Part shown: positions 1 through 9,112 of the stretch, in pieces
How the letters are laid out: each line of letters starts with the position of its first letter
How positions within the stretch are numbered: position 1 is the first letter of the stretch
From: Bradyrhizobium sp. NAS96.2
GTDB taxonomy: Bacteria; Pseudomonadota; Alphaproteobacteria; Rhizobiales; Xanthobacteraceae
Direction: 5' to 3'
Length of the DNA: 64,000 bases
NCBI RefSeq assembly: GCF_001908235.1
Contig: NZ_LGHK01000023.1
Coordinates: 21,213 to 85,212 of the forward strand
Translations under genes and position numbers: made by a program
The notes under the pieces: generated by a model
Database searches by the model: none
Told to the model about the DNA's origin: nothing
Seen by the model: the letters and a program-made list of their open reading frames with translations, nothing else

Positions 1-1102
1 AGTCTTACATTTCGATATTGCGAGAAGTGCGTGACCCGCGCGACATCAATGCTCGTCACCCTATTGGAACTATATTGTTTTTGACTTTGGCGGCGACGCT
101 GTGCGGGGCCAAGAGCGGTGCCGAGGTGGCCGATTTTGTGGAAGCTCGCGTGGAAGAACTTTCCGCGATCGTCGATCTGCCGCATGGGGCACCGAGCCAC
201 GATACCTTCAGTCGCCTGTTCCGCCTGCTCGATCCGGACGAACTGGCGAAGGCGTTTACGGCCTTTATGGCGGCGCTGCGGGCGGAACTCGGGTTGCGGC
301 CGGCGCCGGGGGTTGTGGCGATCGATGGCAAAAGCCTGCGGCGTGGCTACGAGAAGGGGCGGCCCTACCTTCCGCCACTGATGGTGAGCATCTGGGATAC
401 CCAGACGCGAGTGGCCTTGGCCCAAGCGCGGGCGCCCGGTGGAAACGAGGTGGCCGCAACCCTGCAATTGCTGGGCAGCCTTGTCCTCAAGGGCTGCACA
501 GTGACGGCGGATGCGCTGCATTGCCACCCGGCGATGGCACAGGCGGTATTGGACGCCAAGGCCGATTATGCTCTCGGTCTCAAGGCTAACAATGGTCCGC
601 TTTACGCGGAGGCCGAGCGCGCCTTCGCAAAGGCCGGCGACGACATTCCTTCGCTGGCCACGGAGGAGAAGGCCCACGGCCGGATCGACCGACGCCGCGC
701 GAGCGTGGTGCCGGTTCCGGCCGCGGCGCGCACCTTGCTGCCTGGCCTCCAGGCGTTTGGTCGCATCGAAGCGGAACGCACCATGGCCAGCGGCAAGCGC
801 GAAACTGCCACCCGTTATATTGCGCTCTCGCGCAAGCTCTCGCCAGAAACAATGGCCCAAGTCGTGCGTGCGCATTGGAGCATCGAGAACCAGTTGCATT
901 GGATTCTCGATGTTGTATTCGACGAAGATGCCGCACGAACCCGCAAGGATTACGGACCGGAAAACCTCGCTGTGATCCGTCGCCTTGCTCAGAACATCTT
1001 GCGAATGCATCCCTCCAAAACATCCATCAGCAGCAAAATGCGCCGCGCCATGTGGAGCAAAGACTTCTTCTTCGAACTCTTTACTCATATGCGATAGCCC
1101 TG
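1..1102 (+). mobile_element. ISAs1-family insertion sequence, right part (left end outside the window)
   Basis: The first 1.1 kb is the transposase-bearing part of an ISAs1-family element. The reading frame is open to the window edge, so the left terminal repeat lies outside. The right end is inferred at about 1102, where the bases after and including the stop codon read GCGATAGCCCTG; inverted, this is CAGGGCTATCGC, a plausible terminal repeat. The left end is needed to confirm it. A fragment of a Bradyrhizobium-type palindromic repeat follows directly. Confidence 0.75.
3..1097 (+). CDS. ISAs1-family DDE transposase (5' partial)
   Basis: Transposase of the ISAs1 family. The N-terminal DDE_Tnp_1-associated region is present (PRDINARHPIGTIL, then GAPSHDTFSRLF). 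The catalytic core shows the first Asp in VAIDGKSLRRG, the second in VTADALHCH, and the C-terminal Glu region HWSIENQLHW followed by DEDAARTRKD and an NILR tail, all hallmarks of this family. About 360 residues are visible and family members usually run 370-400, so only a short N-terminal piece is missing. The frame is open upstream of the first TTG (position 18), hence the partial call. There is no internal stop, so the enzyme may be active. Confidence 0.9.
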   Translation, partial: SYISILREVRDPRDINARHPIGTILFLTLAATLCGAKSGAEVADFVEARVEELSAIVDLPHGAPSHDTFSRLFRLLDPDELAKAFTAFMAALRAELGLRPAPGVVAIDGKSLRRGYEKGRPYLPPLMVSIWDTQTRVALAQARAPGGNEVAATLQLLGSLVLKGCTVTADALHCHPAMAQAVLDAKADYALGLKANNGPLYAEAERAFAKAGDDIPSLATEEKAHGRIDRRRASVVPVPAAARTLLPGLQAFGRIEAERTMASGKRETATRYIALSRKLSPETMAQVVRAHWSIENQLHWILDVVFDEDAARTRKDYGPENLAVIRRLAQNILRMHPSKTSISSKMRRAMWSKDFFFELFTHMR

Positions 1103-1120
1103 CCCGCAAGCGGGAGAGGG
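1098..1120. repeat. Solo fragment of an interspersed palindromic repeat
   Basis: Contains CCCGCAAGCGGGAGAGG, a 17-base match to one arm of the palindromic repeat at 17,144-17,270. Here it stands alone beside the IS right end, so the insertion may have landed in, or carried off part of, such a repeat. Confidence 0.6.
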
Positions 1121-1166
1121 GGCGCAGTCTCTCCGTGGTCAAGGTCCGACCACATCTCATCATGTG

Positions 1167-2399
1167 CTAGATCACATAAAACCCGTGGGTCCCGTCGCGG
1201 CGGAGCTGGTCGACGAGGCCGTACTCCCAATCGAGATAGGCCTGCATCGCCTGCTCCGCGACGCCGGTGCCTTCATAGGGACGCCGGTAGCGATGCGCGG
1301 GGTCGGGCCTCGGCACGACGCGCGGCGGGCCGACTTCCAGTGATCCGTCATAGCCGCCTTCGAGCACGTAAGCTTCCCAGCCCATCTGCGCGAGCCAGGA
1401 CGCCGTCATGTCGGCGCGGATGCTCTTGTCGTCGGTCAGCACGATGCGCGCGCCGCGCACCGGCGCGGCCATGTCGATCTCCTGCACCAGCTGGCCGCCG
1501 GCATAGTGGCGGAAGCCGGCAAGATGACCCGCGGCATATTCCTCCGCATCGCGCACGTCGAAACGATAGAGCGTGCGGTGCGCATCGCCCTCCAGCGCGG
1601 CGAGTTCGCGCGCGCCGATGTGGCGGACGCCGGCCCGATAGGCGACGTCGCGGGCATTGTCGGAGGCGCCCGCGAACGGCCCGACATCGCCGCGCTTGCC
1701 GGCGCCATGCTCGAGATCGTGCTTGGCGAGCGTCCAGCCAATGGTGCCATTGCGCAGTGCCCGCACCTTGTTGGGCAGGCCGGCATTGATCAGCGACTGC
1801 GTGCCGATGATCGAGCGGGTGCGGCCGGCGCAGTTGACGATGATGGTGGTGTCGGGATCGGGCGCCGCGCCGCCTGCGCGCAGCACGAGCTCCGCACCGG
1901 GCACGCTGACCGAGCCCGGGATGTTCATGGTGGCATATTCGTCGAACCGACGCACATCGAGGATCGCGATGTTGGCCTTGTCCGAGATCAGCGCGGCGAC
2001 CTCGTCGGCACTGAGCGATGGCGTGTGCTTGCGCGCCTCGACCAGCTCCCCGAACGCCTTGGCGTAGGAATTGACGTCCTCGAATACCTCGTAGCCGGCC
2101 GCCTTCCAGGCCTTGAGGCCGCCGGCGAGCGCGGCGACGTTGCCATAGCCGAGCTGCCGCAACTGGTCGGCCGCGGCAGCGACCAGTCCCTCACCATTGT
2201 CATAGAGCACGATCGGCGCGTCCTTGCGCGGCAAGCGCTGCTCGGCTTCGAGCGCGATCCGGCCGGCCGCCATGTTGGCGGCAAACAGCGGATGGCCGGT
2301 GGCGAATTCCGCCTCGTGCCTGACGTCGAGCAGCGCGATCTCCCGGCGCAGCAGCAGCGTTGCACGGATGTCCTGGGGGGTGACGGAAGAAACTGTCAT
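1167..2399 (-). CDS. Rhodanese-domain sulfurtransferase with three domains, one catalytic Cys
   Basis: A 410-residue protein of three rhodanese-like domains (about residues 5-105, 125-230 and 255-370). The second has a normal active loop, VNCAGRTRS, with Cys190. At the equivalent places the first domain has Asp67 (LYDNGEG) and the third Asp323 (LTDDKSI), so only the middle domain should carry persulfide and the outer two are probably structural or substrate-binding. No signal peptide is seen, so it should be cytoplasmic. The frame is open 20 codons further upstream, but the ATG at 2399 begins a normal rhodanese N-terminus. It stands alone, divergent from glgC, and its sulfur acceptor is unknown. 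Confidence 0.85.
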   Translation of the reverse strand: MTVSSVTPQDIRATLLLRREIALLDVRHEAEFATGHPLFAANMAAGRIALEAEQRLPRKDAPIVLYDNGEGLVAAAADQLRQLGYGNVAALAGGLKAWKAAGYEVFEDVNSYAKAFGELVEARKHTPSLSADEVAALISDKANIAILDVRRFDEYATMNIPGSVSVPGAELVLRAGGAAPDPDTTIIVNCAGRTRSIIGTQSLINAGLPNKVRALRNGTIGWTLAKHDLEHGAGKRGDVGPFAGASDNARDVAYRAGVRHIGARELAALEGDAHRTLYRFDVRDAEEYAAGHLAGFRHYAGGQLVQEIDMAAPVRGARIVLTDDKSIRADMTASWLAQMGWEAYVLEGGYDGSLEVGPPRVVPRPDPAHRYRRPYEGTGVAEQAMQAYLDWEYGLVDQLRRDGTHGFYVI

Positions 2400-2642
2400 G
2401 CGATGCCGGTCCGGAGGAAATATGCAGGCCTGCTCTAGGCTGAAATCGCGCGTCGTCAATAGGTTTAACCAAGTCGCAACCCCGCTCCCCGGCAGAAGAA
2501 ATCCAAGGAACGAAAACCCGCCATCCCGCTTTGCCCAACCGGGACGCTCTTGCTACGTTCCAATCGGCCCCGTTGGCGCCCGATCAGGCCTTCCGGACAA
2601 GAGAAGGTAGCGGGGCCAGCCTGAAGTTCTGGGAGGATGACC

Positions 2643-3905
2643 ATGAGACCAGTCGGAAATGAACCATTGTCGCGCTACGCCCTCGCCTTCGTGCTGGCCG
2701 GCGGACGCGGCAGCAGACTTCAGGAGCTCACCGACAGGCGCGCCAAGCCGGCGGTGTATTTCGGCGGCAAGTCCCGCATCATCGATTTCGCGCTCTCCAA
2801 TGCGGTGAACTCCGGCATCCGCCGCATCGCGGTGGCGACCCAGTACAAGGCGCACAGCCTGATCCGGCATCTGCAAGGCGGCTGGAATTTCTTCCGCCCG
2901 GAGCGAAACGAGAGTTTCGACATCCTGCCCGCAAGCCAGCGCGTCTCTGAAACGATGTGGTATGTCGGCACGGCCGACGCGGTCTACCAGAACATCGACA
3001 TCCTCGAGGCGCACGGCACCAAGTACATCCTGGTGCTCGCCGGCGACCATGTCTACAAAATGGATTATGAGATCATGCTGAAGCAGCATGTCGAGAGCGG
3101 CGCCGACGTCACGGTCGGCTGCCTCGAGATGCCGCGCGCGGAATCCAGCGCCTTTGGCATCATGCATGTCGACGAGAACGGCCTGATCCAGTCCTTTCTG
3201 GAGAAGCCGGCCGATCCGCCACCGATGCCCGGCAAGCCCGACAAGTCGCTGGCCAGCATGGGCATCTATGTCTTCAATTCGGAATTCCTGTTCGACGAAT
3301 TGCGCCGCGATGCCGCCGACCCGAACTCGGCCCACGATTTCGGCAAGGACATCATCCCCTATATCGTGAAGCACGGCCGGGCGATCGCGCATCAGTTCAA
3401 CGATTCCTGCGTCCGCTCCGGCGACGATCCCCGCTCCTACTGGCGCGATGCCGGCACCGTCGATGCCTATTGGGGCGCCAACATCGATCTTACCGACGTG
3501 GTGCCCGAGCTCGATCTCTACGATCGATCATGGCCGATCTGGACCTACGCCGAGATCACTCCGCCCGCCAAATTCGTCCACGACGAGGACGGACGGCGCG
3601 GCCAGGCGGTGACCTCGCTGGTCTCGGGCGCCTGCATCATCTCGGGCGCGTCGCTGCGCCGCTCGCTGCTGTTCACCGGCGTTCATGTCAATTCCTACGC
3701 CAATGTCGAGAACGCGGTGATCATGCCCTATGTCAATGTCGGCCGCGGCGCGCGGCTGAGGAACGTCGTGATCGATCGCGGCGTGCGGATTCCGGAAGGG
3801 CTCGTGGTCGGCGAGGATCCCGAATTCGACGGCAAGCGCTTCCGCACCACCGAGAACGGGATCACGCTGATCACGCAATCGATGATCGACAGGCTCGGCA
3901 CATGA
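2643..3905 (+). CDS. glgC: Glucose-1-phosphate adenylyltransferase (ADP-glucose pyrophosphorylase)
   Basis: Makes ADP-glucose from glucose 1-phosphate and ATP, the committed step of bacterial glycogen synthesis. The N-terminus carries the nucleotidyltransferase signature ([14 protein letters not shown], then KPAVYFGG), followed by [20 protein letters not shown] and the substrate loop SFLEKP. The C-terminal part is a left-handed beta-helix ([24 protein letters not shown]). The length of 420 residues is normal. The ATG at 2643 is preferred over an in-frame ATG at 2637 because GGGAGG lies five to six bases upstream. The stop overlaps the glgA start (ATGA), so the pair should be translationally coupled. 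Confidence 0.97.
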   Translation: MRPVGNEPLSRYALAFVLAGGRGSRLQELTDRRAKPAVYFGGKSRIIDFALSNAVNSGIRRIAVATQYKAHSLIRHLQGGWNFFRPERNESFDILPASQRVSETMWYVGTADAVYQNIDILEAHGTKYILVLAGDHVYKMDYEIMLKQHVESGADVTVGCLEMPRAESSAFGIMHVDENGLIQSFLEKPADPPPMPGKPDKSLASMGIYVFNSEFLFDELRRDAADPNSAHDFGKDIIPYIVKHGRAIAHQFNDSCVRSGDDPRSYWRDAGTVDAYWGANIDLTDVVPELDLYDRSWPIWTYAEITPPAKFVHDEDGRRGQAVTSLVSGACIISGASLRRSLLFTGVHVNSYANVENAVIMPYVNVGRGARLRNVVIDRGVRIPEGLVVGEDPEFDGKRFRTTENGITLITQSMIDRLGT

Positions 3906-5353
3906 CGCCCATCCGCGTCCTCGCGGTCGCTTCGGAAGTCTACCCGATCGTCAAGACCGGCGGCCTCGCCGACGTGGTCGGCGCGCTGCCGGCGGCACTG
4001 CAGCAGCACGGCGTCGCGACGCGGACGCTGGTGCCCGGCTATCCGGCCGTGCTCAACGCGCTGGCCTCGGCGGAGACGCTGCTGCAGTGGGGCGAGTTCT
4101 ACGGCGGGGCGGTGCGCGTGCTCGGCGGCACCCATGACGGCCTCGATCTCTATGCGCTGGACGCGCCGCATCTCTATGCGCGGCCGGGCAATCCCTATGT
4201 CGGCCCCGACGGCCGCGATTGGCCCGACAACGGCATCCGCTTCGCGGCGCTGTCGCGGATGGCGGCGGAAATCGGCCGCGGTGCGATCGCCTCCTTCGTC
4301 CCCGACATCGTGCATGCGCATGACTGGCAGGCCGGCCTCGCGCCGGCCTATCTGCATTATGGCGGGCAACCGCGGCCGGGCACGGTGATGACCGTGCACA
4401 ACCTCGCCTATCAGGGCCAGTTCTCGCCGGACATGCTCACAATGTTCGGCCTGCCGGGCGAGGCCTACTCGCTTCACGGCGTCGAATATTACGGCACCAT
4501 CAGCCTGCTCAAGGCCGGCCTGCAATTCGCCGACCGTATCACCACGGTGTCGCCGACCTATGCACAGGAGATCCAGAGCGACGAGGGCGGCATGGGTCTC
4601 GGCGGCCTGCTGCGCGAACGTTCCGACGTGCTGAGCGGCATCCTCAACGGCATCGACATCGCGGTATGGAATCCAGCGACCGATCCCGATATCGCTGCGC
4701 GCTTCAGCGCCGAGCAGATGGCGGAGCGCGCCGCCAACAAGGCGGCATTGCAGCGGCGCTTCGGGCTCGATCCGGCGCCGGATGCGATGCTGCTCGGCGT
4801 CATCAGCCGGCTGTCTTGGCAGAAAGGGCTCGACCTGCTGCTCGACAATATTCCGACATTGCTCGGCGAAGGCATCCAGCTGGCGCTGCTCGGCAGCGGC
4901 GATCGCGATCTACAGGATCGCTTCGCTGCGCTGGCGCGCGACAATCCCGGACGGATCGCAGTCGTGATCGGCTATGACGAGGCGCTGGCGCATCTGATCC
5001 AGGCAGGCTCCGATGCGCTCGCAGTGCCGTCGCGCTTCGAGCCGTGCGGCCTCACCCAGCTCTGCGCGCTGCGCTACGGCGCGGTCCCCGTTGTCGCCAA
5101 TGTCGGAGGCCTCGCCGACACCGTGCAGGGCTTCGACGAAGCCGCAATCACGGGCAGTGCGGCAACCGGCATCAAGTTCGCACCCGTCACCTCGGAGGCG
5201 CTCGCCCACGGCTTGCGCACAGCGAACCTGCTGTTCAACGACAAGGTGACCTGGCGCCGGCTGCAGCTAGCCGGCATGGCCACCGATGTCTCCTGGCACA
5301 ATCGCGCCGGCCGCTACGCCGCGCTCTATCGCGAGCTTGCCGCCAGAGCATGA
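3902..5353 (+). CDS. glgA: Glycogen synthase (ADP-glucose type, GT5)
   Basis: Transfers glucose from ADP-glucose to the growing alpha-1,4-glucan. The 483-residue protein starts with the GT5 signature ([18 protein letters not shown]), which binds ADP-glucose. It has HAHDWQAGL and [11 protein letters not shown] in the N-terminal Rossmann lobe, and [13 protein letters not shown], then [12 protein letters not shown] with the catalytic Glu, in the C-terminal lobe. The frame is open for 144 codons upstream inside glgC, but the ATG overlapping the glgC stop gives the correct family start. glgB, glgX and glgP are not in this window. Confidence 0.97.
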   Translation: MTPIRVLAVASEVYPIVKTGGLADVVGALPAALQQHGVATRTLVPGYPAVLNALASAETLLQWGEFYGGAVRVLGGTHDGLDLYALDAPHLYARPGNPYVGPDGRDWPDNGIRFAALSRMAAEIGRGAIASFVPDIVHAHDWQAGLAPAYLHYGGQPRPGTVMTVHNLAYQGQFSPDMLTMFGLPGEAYSLHGVEYYGTISLLKAGLQFADRITTVSPTYAQEIQSDEGGMGLGGLLRERSDVLSGILNGIDIAVWNPATDPDIAARFSAEQMAERAANKAALQRRFGLDPAPDAMLLGVISRLSWQKGLDLLLDNIPTLLGEGIQLALLGSGDRDLQDRFAALARDNPGRIAVVIGYDEALAHLIQAGSDALAVPSRFEPCGLTQLCALRYGAVPVVANVGGLADTVQGFDEAAITGSAATGIKFAPVTSEALAHGLRTANLLFNDKVTWRRLQLAGMATDVSWHNRAGRYAALYRELAARA

Positions 5354-5420
5354 TCCGCAAAAGTGCGACGCGGTTTTCCCTCGCGACAAACGCGATGCGC
5401 TTGCGCCGAGATCATGCTCA
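5345..5420. repeat. Interspersed palindromic repeat, long form
   Basis: GAGCATGATC (5346-5355) and GATCATGCTC (5410-5419) form a perfect 10-base inverted repeat around a GC-rich core. It begins at the glgA stop codon. A shorter relative lies at 55,033-55,084 in the opposite orientation. Such elements are scattered through Bradyrhizobium and Rhodopseudomonas genomes (general knowledge). It could also serve as the glgA terminator or stabilise the mRNA 3' end. Confidence 0.75.
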
Positions 5421-5443
5421 CAAAGTGAACAGGTAAAGCGCGC

Positions 5444-5761
5444 TCAGTTCAAGAGATCGCAGGACGCGATGCGGTTGATGTCGGCGAGGCGCCGGTCGGG
5501 ATTTCCCTTGAAATCAAGGCTTGCTACGAGATCGAGCAGCCGGCCATAGGCGCGGTCGGCGACCGCAACGGGCAACGGCTCCTCGTCAAAGGCCTCGATG
5601 TAATTGCCGACGAGACCGCTCAGCAGACGACACATCGCCCGTTGCTCGGGGTCGTGCCTGCTCAAGGTCTCAAGTTTTTCCTGGAGGGTTCGGTAGGTTC
5701 GCAAGCCGTGCGGCTGTTGCGAAAGCCAACCGTGCAGATCGGAATTATTCAGATCACTCAT
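5444..5761 (-). CDS. Hypothetical protein, 105 residues
   Basis: No family recognised. The protein is acidic, soluble and helical by appearance (LHGWLSQQPHG, LQEKLETLSRHDPEQR, LLSGLVGNYIEAFDEEPLPV), without a signal peptide or membrane segment. Codon use resembles the neighbours and the frame has a clean ATG, which supports a real gene. It is convergent with glgA and reads away from the serine-hydrolase gene side; nothing in the context suggests a role. Confidence 0.6.
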   Translation of the reverse strand: MSDLNNSDLHGWLSQQPHGLRTYRTLQEKLETLSRHDPEQRAMCRLLSGLVGNYIEAFDEEPLPVAVADRAYGRLLDLVASLDFKGNPDRRLADINRIASCDLLN

Positions 5762-5911
5762 ATCAGCCTCTTCAACATGGAGAAGAAGCTACCGGCTTAT
5801 ACAGCCGATCATGGTTCCGCGCCATCGCAATTTTTGCATGCATCCCCTGCCCGGGCGTGCAGGCCGTGTCATCGGATTGGCACGCAGTGTCGCTAGGCTA
5901 TTCTGGTTTGA

Positions 5912-7045
5912 TCAGAGTCGCGCGAGTGCCGGCAGAATCCTGTAGCGCGCGATTTCGTGCGGATAGTCGCCGCGATTGGCGAGCAGCACGATGCCGAACC
6001 TGCGCGCCGGCACCAGGCCGATATAGGCCGAGGCATTGTTGAGACCGCCGGGCTTGTCGATGACGGTGACGCCGTCGAGCCGCACGTGCTCCCATGCCAT
6101 CGCCTGCCCGAACTTCGCATCGACACGAAAACTCTCGCGCATGGTCATCTGCAATGCCGCGCGCAATTCGGGATCGATCACCCCGCCGTCGAGACAGGCC
6201 TGCAGCAGGATGCCGAGATCGCGCGCCGAGGAGAACACCTGGCCGGTACCCGGAAAATCGTAATAGCTCTGCTGATTGCCGATTGGGCCGATCGGCGTGC
6301 CGTCGTGGGAGTAGCCCTGGACCAGGCGCTGCATGATCTCGGGCGCCAGCGCCGCGCGGTTGTCTTCGGCACGGCCAGGAACGAAGGTCGACGTCATGCC
6401 GAGCGGCTTGAGGATGCGGCTTTCGATCAACGTCGCGATCGGCATGCGATAGCGCCGTTCCAGCACCAGCTGCAGCAGAACATAGCCGGCATGGCTGTAG
6501 ATGCGCTGCTTGCCCGGCTGCTCGCCGGCCGGCGGCGTCCACGTATTGAGCATCGCAATGAACTGATCGCGGCTGAAGGTCTCGTTCGGCCAGGGCGGGT
6601 GATCGGTCGACAGCAGCAGCCCGGATGTATGGTTGACGAGCTCGCCGACGGTGACGTGGCTGATATAGTCGCCGTGCAACTCGGGCAAAATCTTGCCGAC
6701 CGGATCGTCCAATCGCAATTCACCGCGCTCCGTGGCGAGTGCGACCAGCGTCGCCTCGAACAGCTTGCGCAACGAGGCGAGGTTGAACAGCGTGTCCGAC
6801 GTGACCGGCCGCTTGGCCGCGGTGTCGGCGAAACCGTAGTTGACGAAGGTGACCTGGCCGCCGGCATAGACCGCGGCGGCGAGGCCGCCCGGATCGGACG
6901 CGGTCGCGGTCGGCGCGAGTTCCGTCGTGACGATGTCCCTGATCAGCGCATCCATGTCGGAATCCGCACGCGCCCCCGCGAGCGCGCTAACTGCTATGGC
7001 AAGCACGACGGCTACGATCCGGACGGGGAGCCACTGTTTCATCAA
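5912..7045 (-). CDS. Exported serine hydrolase, beta-lactamase/PBP4* fold
   Basis: A 377-residue protein with a signal peptide of about 27 residues (hydrophobic stretch 10-24, cut near ARADS), so it acts in the periplasm or envelope. The nucleophile motif is Ser91-Leu-Arg-Lys94, a proper SxxK. The second motif is Tyr183-Ser-His185 where the family usually has Y-x-N, and the third is Lys331-Pro-Gly in place of KTG. The family includes class C beta-lactamases, esterases and D-aminopeptidases. The altered second and third motifs argue for an esterase or peptidase rather than a resistance enzyme. It appears monocistronic. Confidence 0.85.
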   Translation of the reverse strand: MMKQWLPVRIVAVVLAIAVSALAGARADSDMDALIRDIVTTELAPTATASDPGGLAAAVYAGGQVTFVNYGFADTAAKRPVTSDTLFNLASLRKLFEATLVALATERGELRLDDPVGKILPELHGDYISHVTVGELVNHTSGLLLSTDHPPWPNETFSRDQFIAMLNTWTPPAGEQPGKQRIYSHAGYVLLQLVLERRYRMPIATLIESRILKPLGMTSTFVPGRAEDNRAALAPEIMQRLVQGYSHDGTPIGPIGNQQSYYDFPGTGQVFSSARDLGILLQACLDGGVIDPELRAALQMTMRESFRVDAKFGQAMAWEHVRLDGVTVIDKPGGLNNASAYIGLVPARRFGIVLLANRGDYPHEIARYRILPALARL

Positions 7046-7571
7046 GAGCGAAATCGGAACGATGTTGCGATGTCATCCGCAGGCTGATCTGTTCAGCCAC
7101 CGCGAGATGGCGACATCGCGATCCTAGCGATGGAACCTAGGCGTCCGCGTTCACGATTGCGCGTATTTCACCGTTACCTGTCCCGGCTGGGGAAGGGGAG
7201 CGGCCCGATCGCTGTTCCGGGGGTCACTACCGGAAACCGCGATCGCGACCGCCCTCCCACTCCAGCCACGGTGCGGGAACTGCAATCACACTAAAAAATG
7301 CGGGGCGTTTGAAAATGGCGGGAGCGTGTTGCGACGGAACGGCAAGACCAACGCTTGCCGGGCCGACCGCCGATATGTCCGACTTCGTCACGTTCCGCTC
7401 CCAACCGGGGACCGTTTCCCAATAGCAACAATTCGTCAATCGAAGGTTGCATAGGCCGATCTGATTCGAGTTACAAGACATGGAGCGCTGCGACCTATTG
7501 TCCAGTTCCAGATCCCGTTGCACGCTTGCCTCGGTTAAGCATGGCTTAACCATCGACCGCACGACGCGACA
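7046..7571. other. Gene-free interval
   Basis: About 525 bases between the serine-hydrolase start and the end of the DUF417 gene. The only long frame (7227-7562, minus) has no recognisable domain, unusual composition and no convincing ribosome site. No strong hairpin or repeat was seen. The left end must contain the serine-hydrolase promoter. Confidence 0.5.
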
Positions 7572-8060
7572 CTATGCGGCGCGCGACCGGACGATCGACT
7601 GCGGCAACGATGCCAACAACAGCACGAGGCAGACGCAGAGCAGCACGATGTCCTTGAACAGGAACTCGCCGGCCAGGTTCCAGGCCATCGGGTCGGTCGA
7701 CAGGCTCCATTTGACCACCCCGGGTGTCGTGAAGAAGAACGACCACGTCGCCGCGAAGGTGATCACGCCCATCAGCGAGCCGATCGCTGAGAGCATCGGG
7801 CTGAATGCACCCGTCGCCAGCAACGCGGCGATGCCGAGCTCGGCCACGCCGAGCACATAAGCCTCGCCGCGGAGACCGAACACCGAGAGCCAGGAGACGA
7901 ACGGGCTGTTGCTGATGAATTGCACGATGCCTTGCGCCGACTGCAGCGTGAACTTCTGCATGCCGAACGACACAAAGATCACCACCATGACCCAGCGCAG
8001 GATCGCGAGCGGACGATAAGACCCCTCGCCTTGTTCGGCGATGTTGAACGATAGATTCAT
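7572..8060 (-). CDS. DUF417 (YkgB/RclC-like) inner-membrane protein
   Basis: A 162-residue protein with about four membrane segments, matching the DUF417 family, whose E. coli members include RclC (YkgB). Visible marks are the first helix LRWVMVVIFVSFGMQKFT, the loop SPFVSWLSVFGLRG, the GVAELGIAALL helix and the conserved FLFKDIVLL near the C-terminus. RclC is linked to reactive-chlorine resistance, but most family members are uncharacterised, so no precise role is assigned. The gene is monocistronic, 165 bases from the TetR gene and on the same strand. Confidence 0.8.
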   Translation of the reverse strand: MNLSFNIAEQGEGSYRPLAILRWVMVVIFVSFGMQKFTLQSAQGIVQFISNSPFVSWLSVFGLRGEAYVLGVAELGIAALLATGAFSPMLSAIGSLMGVITFAATWSFFFTTPGVVKWSLSTDPMAWNLAGEFLFKDIVLLCVCLVLLLASLPQSIVRSRAA

Positions 8061-8225
8061 GCGGACGTTTCTTCCCTCACTGCGATGCCACCATCTGCCG
8101 CTGTTGCGGCGCTCGTGGCAGGACTACGCAGCGTGTCATGCGCGCGTTACGCGTGGGGCGCGTGAACGTCCTTCACAAGGATGTGCAGACGAAGTGATGA
8201 GTTCCACCGTCCAACCGCGACGGCC

Positions 8226-8861
8226 TCACGCGCGCTGGCGCAGCGGCCGCGCGGCATCCTTCGCCGGCACCGGCATGGTGAAACCGTACAGGAACAAGTC
8301 CACCACCATGTCGGCGAATTCGTGAGGATCAACGCCGCCCTTGGCGTCGTACCAGGTGTGGCTGAAGTTCAGGATGCCGAACAGCATCATGCTGTAGATC
8401 TTCTTGGTCCGCTTGACGATCTTGCCTTCCTTGTCGAGCTTGACCAGAAGATCGGAGACCGTGTCGACCAGCTGACGCTCCAGCGCCTTGATCGCATCCT
8501 GCTCGGTCTCGCCGAGGAACGAGAGGTCGTTGAGGATGACGCGCTGCTCGTCGCTCGAGCGCGCATTGAGCGCGACGATAGCCTGGATCGCCGCACGGAA
8601 CTGCTCCAGCGTCGCGGTCTTGCCGGCCATCGCGGCCTCGACATTGGCGATCATCTCGTGGATATGCGCATCGAGGATCGCGAACAGGATCGCTTCCTTC
8701 GAATCGAAATAATGGTACAGCGCACCGCGCGACAGCTTGCAGGCATCCGCAAGATCGGCGATCGAGGCACGCATATAGCCTTGCCGCGCGAACAGGCCGC
8801 AGGCGGTGGTGAGAATGCCCCGCTGGATCTCGTCGTAATTTTCTGAGCGCGTCCGCGCCAT
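8226..8861 (-). CDS. TetR-family transcriptional regulator
   Basis: A 211-residue regulator. The N-terminal helix-turn-helix is clear: CGLFARQGYMRASIADLADACKL, then SRGALYHYF and SKEAILFAIL. The C-terminal ligand domain is helical. It is divergent from the FAD oxidoreductase and ABC-transporter operon, with a palindrome (CGACCGGTCG) in between, the usual layout for an autoregulated local repressor. Related sites lie before the Rieske oxygenase and second synthetase operons, so it probably controls the whole 9-30 kb catabolic locus in response to an acyl-CoA or substrate acid. The start could also be the ATG five codons upstream (8876). Confidence 0.88.
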   Translation of the reverse strand: MARTRSENYDEIQRGILTTACGLFARQGYMRASIADLADACKLSRGALYHYFDSKEAILFAILDAHIHEMIANVEAAMAGKTATLEQFRAAIQAIVALNARSSDEQRVILNDLSFLGETEQDAIKALERQLVDTVSDLLVKLDKEGKIVKRTKKIYSMMLFGILNFSHTWYDAKGGVDPHEFADMVVDLFLYGFTMPVPAKDAARPLRQRA

Positions 8862-9019
8862 CCCCGTCTCTCTCATCCACCATCGGCGCCGCCGGAATCG
8901 GGCAGCCGCCGTCTCTCTATACTACTGCGGCTCCGCGCCCTCCTCCCCTTTGCGGGCACCATCCACCAGAACTGTTCGACCGCTCGCATTCAGGCTTTGA
9001 CCTGCGTCAAAAAAAATTT

Positions 9020-9040
9020 GAACGACCGGTCGGATTATAT
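9020..9040. promoter_or_regulatory. Probable TetR operator, site 1
   Basis: A perfect palindrome CGACCGGTCG at 9023-9032 lies between the TetR gene and the divergent operon at 9113. Read on the minus strand the region is ATAATCCGACCGGTCGTTC, which shares the ATAATCCG lead and the ACCG/CGGT core with sites at 23.58 and 26.92 kb. Confidence 0.65.
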
Positions 9041-9112
9041 TAGACTGCCCGTCATCAAGCAAGCGGATTGCGCACGCCGGGACCAACCCGGCGGCATCGA
9101 GGGAGGCTGCGC

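Noticed and set aside
875..1789. 304-codon plus-strand frame across the IS end and the rhodanese gene
   Set aside because: Arginine/proline-rich shadow translation in a GC-rich region; the rhodanese on the other strand has clear domains.
3470..3901. Upstream extension of the glgA frame
   Set aside because: It lies within glgC in another frame and gives Arg-rich sequence; the ATG at 3902 begins the true GT5 N-terminus.
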